A stretch of DNA of 10,264 nucleotides, taken from Microcaldota archaeon (lineage in GTDB: Archaea; Micrarchaeota; Micrarchaeia; Anstonellales; Bilamarchaeaceae). Positions 6,644 through 10,264 of this stretch are shown in pieces. The notes below the pieces were generated by a model. That model searched no databases. It was given only the letters and a program-made list of their open reading frames with translations, and had not been told where the DNA came from. The stretch is taken from contig DAOUYQ010000016.1 in the NCBI GenBank assembly GCA_030666035.1, forward strand, positions 1 through 10,264, written 5' to 3'. The translations under genes and the position numbers were made by a program. Each line of letters opens with the position of its first letter. The stretch's first letter is position 1.

Positions 6644-7270
6644 ATGGAAGAGATAAGGGCAGACCAGGTAAAAAAAACAGGAACAACTACTGTGGGGCTT
6701 GTTTGCAAGGACGGGGTAGTCCTGGCAAGCGATAAAAGGGCTACAATGGGGCATTATATTGCAAGCAAGGATGTTCTCAAGATTGCACAAATCAATGACA
6801 CGATTGCGATTACTATGGCAGGCGGCGTGGGGGATGCGCAATCTTTAATCAGGTGGATGAAGGCGGAAATAAAGCTTTATGAACTTAAAAACGGGAGGCG
6901 GATGAGTGTTGAGGCTGCTGCAACACTCCTTGCAAACATACTTTCCCAGTATAAATTCTATCCCTTTTTCGTGCAGATTCTTGTAGGCGGAGTGGATGAG
7001 AAACCGCATATATTCAGTGTGGATATGCTGGGGGGAGTTACAGAAGAGACCCATACTGCAACTGGAAGCGGTTCCCCTATTGCTATGGGGCTTATAGAAG
7101 AAATTTACAATCCAAATGCAGAGATTAAAGAAGGTGTGAAAACTGCAGTAAAGGCAGTAAATACAGCAATGAAGAGAGACTCGGCAAGCGGAGAAGGCGT
7201 ATCTGTGATGATAATTACAAAGGAAAGCTCTGAGTTATTGACCCCAAAAGAAATCAAGAAATATTTCTGA
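6644..7270 (+). CDS. psmB: 20S proteasome beta subunit precursor
   Basis: Catalytic beta subunit of the archaeal 20S proteasome, an N-terminal nucleophile peptidase that forms the two inner rings and degrades unfolded proteins fed by an ATPase. The 208-residue precursor has a 13-residue propeptide ending in Gly13; autocleavage before Thr14 yields the TTTVGL N-terminus. In mature numbering Thr1, Asp17, Lys33, Ser129, Asp166 and Ser169 are all in place, so the subunit should be active. Residue 45 is Met in TMAGG, which in the archaeal type lines the S1 pocket and suits chymotrypsin-like cleavage after hydrophobic residues. Length is normal. The start is supported by GGTGAG upstream. The alpha subunit and PAN-type ATPase are not in the window. 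It lies 17 bp upstream of fttA, an arrangement also found in methanogens such as Methanocaldococcus jannaschii (MJ1237/MJ1236). Confidence 0.97.
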   Translation: MEEIRADQVKKTGTTTVGLVCKDGVVLASDKRATMGHYIASKDVLKIAQINDTIAITMAGGVGDAQSLIRWMKAEIKLYELKNGRRMSVEAAATLLANILSQYKFYPFFVQILVGGVDEKPHIFSVDMLGGVTEETHTATGSGSPIAMGLIEEIYNPNAEIKEGVKTAVKAVNTAMKRDSASGEGVSVMIITKESSELLTPKEIKKYF

Positions 7271-7286
7271 ATTTATTTTTATTTTA
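7271..7286 (+). terminator. T-rich tract between psmB and fttA
   Basis: The 17-base gap is almost all T with single A residues (runs of three, five and four T). Such U-rich RNA is the signal at which archaeal RNA polymerase and FttA terminate. It ends directly before the fttA ATG at 7288, leaving no room for a Shine-Dalgarno. It may act as a partial terminator for psmB; a weak AT-rich element near 7258-7266 could be a TATA box for a leaderless fttA transcript. Both are inference. Confidence 0.4.
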
Positions 7287-7287
7287 G

Positions 7288-9231
7288 ATGCTGTTTACCA
7301 AAAACTGCAGACGCAAAGACCAGGTGAAACCATTGTACTATAAAGAGATAGAGAAAGTCGTGGAAGAGATAATGCCGGCTGAATGCCAAGTCACAAAGGT
7401 AGAGCCGGAAGGCTTGAACATAGTAATATATGTGAAGAACATAGAGGCATTTTACAAGAATGACCAGCTGATTAAGCAGCTCGCGGGGAGCCTGAGGAAG
7501 AAAGTAAGCGTAAGGGTGGATGCAACGCAACTTATGGACACCGATGATGCGAAAAAGAAGATAACCAGTATTATATCTGAAGATGCGAAAATATCCAACA
7601 TCCTGTTTTCCCCTGAATTTTCAGAAGTGCACATTGAAGCGCTCAAGCCCGGGCTGGTAATTGGGAAGGGGGGTTCGATACTTAAAGAAATTATGCTCAA
7701 GACTGGATGGTCTCCGGTTGTGCTGAGGACTCCCACTATCCCCTCGGCAACACTAAATGGGCTGAGGAAAGCGGCTGTTGCAGATGGGGAGAGCAGGAAG
7801 AAATTTCTTGTATCTGTTGGGAAAAAAATCTGCCAGAATACGCCTCAAAGCGACTGGGTACGGGCGGTGCTTCTTGGGGCATTCAGGGAAGTAGGGCGAT
7901 CCTGCACACTTATCCAAACCCCAAACAGCAAGATCCTGATAGATGTGGGGATTCACCCTGCAACCGGGGAGCCAAGCAAAGCTTATCCATACCTGAATAT
8001 GCTGGGATTTCCGCTAGAAGAGCTGGATGCGGTGATAGTCACGCATGGGCACATGGACCATATGGGGTTCGTACCATATTTGTATGCATATGGGTATGAT
8101 GGGCCCGTGTATTGCACTCCGCCCACAAAGGCCATTATGGGGCTTTTGCAGAAGGATTACTTAAATCTTGCAAAGAAGGCATTGGGGATTAACCCGCCTT
8201 ATACCAAAAAAGATATCCAGACTGAATTAAAGAAAGTAATTCCTGTGGATTATGGGGAAGTTGTGGACATAACCCCCGAGATAAAAATGACCTTGTATAA
8301 TGCAGGGCACATAATCGGGAGCGCAATGGTCCACCTGCATATTGGAGAGGGACTGCACAACTTCGTGCATACTGGAGACATGAAATTTGGATACACTAAG
8401 CTCTTTGAACCTGCAAATGTGAACTTTCCAAGAGTGGAAACCCTTTTCATTGAAAGTACCTATGGGGGGAGAAATGATGTGACCCCCAACCGGAGACAGA
8501 TGGAAGAGCGCCTTGTAAATATAATTAAAGAAACCGCTGCAAAGGGCGGAAAGACGCTTATTCCTGTTTTTGCAGTTGGGAGGAGCCAGGAAATAATGCT
8601 TGTGCTCGAAGATTACTATAGGCGGGAGAATAATGGGTTTGACCTGCCGGTGTATATAGACGGAATGGTGCTGGAAGCATCTGCAATACATACTGCATAT
8701 CCTGAATACCTAAGGGATAGTGTAAAGAGGAGAATTCTTTCCAACAATAGCCCATTTGAAAGTCCTATGCTCAAAGTTGCAAAAGGAACAGACAAGAAAG
8801 ATATAGTGGATGGAGAAGCTTCTGTTATCCTTGCACCTTCAGGCATGCTTACCGGGGGGCCATCTGTAGAATATCTTAATTTGATGGCAGAAGATGAGAG
8901 AAACACCATGATATTTGTGGGTTACCAGAGCCCGCTTTCCATGGGGCACAAAATCCAGAAAGGGATGAAAGAGATACCCCTGACTGGAGAAGATGGGAAA
9001 ACCAAAATTATGAAAATTAATATGCGCATAGAGACCGTGGAAGGGTTTTCAGGGCATAGTGACAGGTACCAATTAATGGCATTTATCAAGAATCTGCGCC
9101 CGACACCTGAGCGGGTTTTCACAACTCATGGGGACTGGGGGAAAACAGAAGAGCTTGCAAGAAGCATCGGCTCAATGATTAAGAGGGAATCCCGGGCTCC
9201 ACTGAATCTGGAAGCAATACGGCTTAAATAG
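7288..9231 (+). CDS. fttA: aCPSF1/FttA: KH/beta-CASP transcription termination ribonuclease
   Basis: Archaeal homologue of the cleavage factor CPSF73, acting as 3'-end endonuclease and general termination factor on U-rich transcripts, as a dimer, in the cytosol. The 647 residues match the usual length. An N-terminal KH-like module (about 1-75) is followed by a second KH domain with GKGG at 126-129 and the typical KTGW and RTP segments. The metallo-beta-lactamase fold follows: D219 in ILIDVG (motif 1), HGHMDH 253-258 (motif 2), AGHIIGS with H341 (motif 3), HTGD with D364 (motif 4). The beta-CASP part has E389 in ESTYGG (motif A), FSGHSD with H590 (motif B) and THGD with H614 (motif C). The end NLEAIRLK is the conserved dimer tail. 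All catalytic residues are present; motif 2 has Gly and Met where Ala and Leu are common. It is next to psmB, a conserved pairing, and its 3' end is two bases from the convergent DUF2085 gene. Confidence 0.97.
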   Translation: MLFTKNCRRKDQVKPLYYKEIEKVVEEIMPAECQVTKVEPEGLNIVIYVKNIEAFYKNDQLIKQLAGSLRKKVSVRVDATQLMDTDDAKKKITSIISEDAKISNILFSPEFSEVHIEALKPGLVIGKGGSILKEIMLKTGWSPVVLRTPTIPSATLNGLRKAAVADGESRKKFLVSVGKKICQNTPQSDWVRAVLLGAFREVGRSCTLIQTPNSKILIDVGIHPATGEPSKAYPYLNMLGFPLEELDAVIVTHGHMDHMGFVPYLYAYGYDGPVYCTPPTKAIMGLLQKDYLNLAKKALGINPPYTKKDIQTELKKVIPVDYGEVVDITPEIKMTLYNAGHIIGSAMVHLHIGEGLHNFVHTGDMKFGYTKLFEPANVNFPRVETLFIESTYGGRNDVTPNRRQMEERLVNIIKETAAKGGKTLIPVFAVGRSQEIMLVLEDYYRRENNGFDLPVYIDGMVLEASAIHTAYPEYLRDSVKRRILSNNSPFESPMLKVAKGTDKKDIVDGEASVILAPSGMLTGGPSVEYLNLMAEDERNTMIFVGYQSPLSMGHKIQKGMKEIPLTGEDGKTKIMKINMRIETVEGFSGHSDRYQLMAFIKNLRPTPERVFTTHGDWGKTEELARSIGSMIKRESRAPLNLEAIRLK

Positions 9232-9233
9232 AG

Positions 9234-9812
9234 TTATTTGTTTTTTTTCTTTTTCTTTTTTTCTTCCTTTGCTTCTTCTTTATTTTCTTTATTGGTATCT
9301 TTTAGAAAAAACGCATTCAGCATTGGAATGAAATAGAAACTGAATGCAATGCCTGCAATTATTCCTGTAAGGGCGCGCAATTCATTGGTGCTCTCACGCA
9401 AGCCTATGAACTGGCTGCCCCCATCCAATGCAAATGGAATTAGAACAAGGACAAAATAAATTGGGTTTGGGGTCGCTTTGGAATCCCTCCACTTTGTAAA
9501 ATAGATTACTATTCCCCCTGCAAATGCTGCTAGGTAGATAAAAAGGCATCGTGCACAAACCGGGAACTTATGGGCCGGGCCCAATTCTGTTTCGAAAACC
9601 GCTTCTTTTGAATAAAGCTGGGGGCAGTCGCTTATTGAGGAATCGGCAGGGTAATAACAGTAAGAACGTATGGCCAACTGGTGGCAGGTCAGGGAAAACG
9701 CATCATGCAGCAGCATCCCGGACGAATAATCTGCAGCGGTGATGGGAGGGGTAATGAGGATTAAGAGGTTAAAAAGGCCGAGGACAATCATGTAGATGCA
9801 ATAGGGTTTCAC
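9234..9812 (-). CDS. DUF2085 family integral membrane protein
   Basis: A 192-residue membrane protein of unknown function matching the DUF2085 pattern: CHQ (43-45), CARC (86-89), PNPIYF (115-120), an Asp-Gly-Gly-x-Gln motif (130-134) and GLREST (137-142). Four membrane segments are likely: about 5-26, 88-105, 117-133 and 148-169. The Cys pairs (C43, C52, C63, C86, C89) between the first two helices could bind metal or form disulfides. The tail from 171 is strongly charged and ends in a run of lysines, presumably cytosolic; its antisense is the T-rich region after fttA. The start is GTG at 9812, supported by GAGGAG two bases upstream and by a GTGA overlap with the stop of the phosphoribosyltransferase gene, indicating translational coupling. 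A start at Met8 (9791) would cut into the first helix. Function cannot be stated. Confidence 0.85.
   Translation of the reverse strand: MKPYCIYMIVLGLFNLLILITPPITAADYSSGMLLHDAFSLTCHQLAIRSYCYYPADSSISDCPQLYSKEAVFETELGPAHKFPVCARCLFIYLAAFAGGIVIYFTKWRDSKATPNPIYFVLVLIPFALDGGSQFIGLRESTNELRALTGIIAGIAFSFYFIPMLNAFFLKDTNKENKEEAKEEKKKKKKNK
9237..9298 (+). terminator. Long T-rich terminator region after fttA
   Basis: Starting five bases after the fttA stop codon, some 60 bases are nearly all pyrimidine with T runs of up to eight. This is a very strong candidate for factor-dependent archaeal termination of the psmB-fttA transcript. The same bases, read on the other strand, encode the Lys/Glu-rich tail of the DUF2085 protein. 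Confidence 0.6.
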
Positions 9813-10264
9813 AGCTCCTCAACTCTTTTGCCTGTTTCCCGGAAGAACTCTTTGGTTTCCCAGGGGTAAACTATCCATGCATTAGTTGTTTTGTGGAAAA
9901 AATCCGGTTTGAAGATGGAGGCGGGCTTGAGATGGATTGTTGCGGATTTTACTTTTGCCGGATTGAAAGAAGCCAGGTAATTATCTGCAAGCTCAAGGCT
10001 TTTTCCGCTGTCTGAAATATCATCTACAAGGAGGATGTTTTTTCCGGAAATGTCCACGGAAAGGGGTTGTGTGATTTCCGGGTTTTCTTTTTTTACCCCT
10101 ACACTTGAATAAAAAGAAATGCGAATTGTATAGAGGAGGGGAACATTAAGAAGGTCTGAAAGAATTCGGGCGGGGATAAGGCCGCCCCTGCTTATTGCTA
10201 TTATCACATCTGGGTTGAATCCGGTTTCCTTAATCCGCTTGGAGATGGTGGATAGGGATTCTTC
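9809..10264 (-). CDS. Phosphoribosyltransferase, 5' end beyond the window
   Basis: Type I phosphoribosyltransferase, which couples a nucleobase to PRPP. The PRPP loop is clear in LLVDDISDSGKSL, and ISRGGLIPARILSDLL is the family's N-terminal loop and helix. The frame stays open from 10207 to the window edge and reads on in family style (ISKRIKETGFNPDVIIAISR), so the GTG at 10207 is an internal valine codon and the gene is cut by the right edge; 151 residues are visible. It resembles the COG2236 or xanthine/guanine-type enzymes of purine salvage, with YPWE near the C-terminus as in XGPRT-like proteins; the base used is not certain. Its TGA stop overlaps the GTG start of the DUF2085 gene, so the two form an operon reading leftward. 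Confidence 0.88.
   Translation of the reverse strand, partial: EESLSTISKRIKETGFNPDVIIAISRGGLIPARILSDLLNVPLLYTIRISFYSSVGVKKENPEITQPLSVDISGKNILLVDDISDSGKSLELADNYLASFNPAKVKSATIHLKPASIFKPDFFHKTTNAWIVYPWETKEFFRETGKRVEEL

Noticed and set aside
8227..8691. Minus-strand open frame of 154 codons
   Set aside because: It is antisense to the catalytic region of fttA and carries no recognisable motif.
1..10264. CRISPR array, tRNA or rRNA gene, insertion sequence, defence island
   Set aside because: No regularly spaced repeats, cloverleaf-like segments in the gaps, transposase motifs or terminal repeats were seen; gaps are short and explained by promoters and terminators.

Overview
The window reads as archaeal chromosome. 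The strongest evidence is a 20S proteasome beta subunit with a Thr nucleophile after a short propeptide, followed immediately by a KH/beta-CASP ribonuclease of the aCPSF1/FttA type. An archaeal TrmJ-like SPOUT methyltransferase, a HemK2/Mtq2-like methyltransferase, archaeal TATA boxes about 26 nt upstream of several start codons (leaderless pattern) and U-rich terminators agree with this. The lineage cannot be fixed from the sequence. A small uncultivated archaeon (DPANN-like or similar) would fit the gene content, but that is a guess. Coding density is high, and I see no tRNA, rRNA, CRISPR array, insertion sequence or phage gene.

Left part (1-1770): a Nudix hydrolase of the ADP-ribose pyrophosphatase type, then a leaderless gene for a predicted surface lipoprotein. 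That protein has an acidic Asp/Ser linker and two Cys-rich repeats of a style better known from myxobacterial secreted proteins. A T-tract and a short inverted repeat close this segment.

Middle part (1785-6480): a coiled-coil protein (minus strand) diverges from a two-gene plus-strand operon, TrmJ-like tRNA methyltransferase followed by a HEAT-repeat plus OB-fold protein. The latter meets, with an 11-bp overlap of 3' ends, a minus-strand pair. The upstream gene of that pair encodes an HD-domain protein with the full metal and catalytic signature of RelA/SpoT/Mesh1 (p)ppGpp hydrolases, unusual in archaea. The downstream gene is the HemK2-like protein glutamine methyltransferase.

Right part (6481-10264): the proteasome beta gene and fttA are on the plus strand, 17 T-rich bases apart. 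They converge on a minus-strand pair: a phosphoribosyltransferase (cut by the right window edge) and a DUF2085 membrane protein whose start overlaps the preceding stop (GTGA). The T-rich terminator region after fttA is also the antisense of the Lys-rich tail of the DUF2085 protein.

As a whole the window is informational and housekeeping (protein turnover, transcription termination, tRNA and release-factor modification, nucleotide salvage or clean-up). Three less ordinary proteins stand out: the lipoprotein, the HEAT/OB protein and the SpoT-like HD protein.
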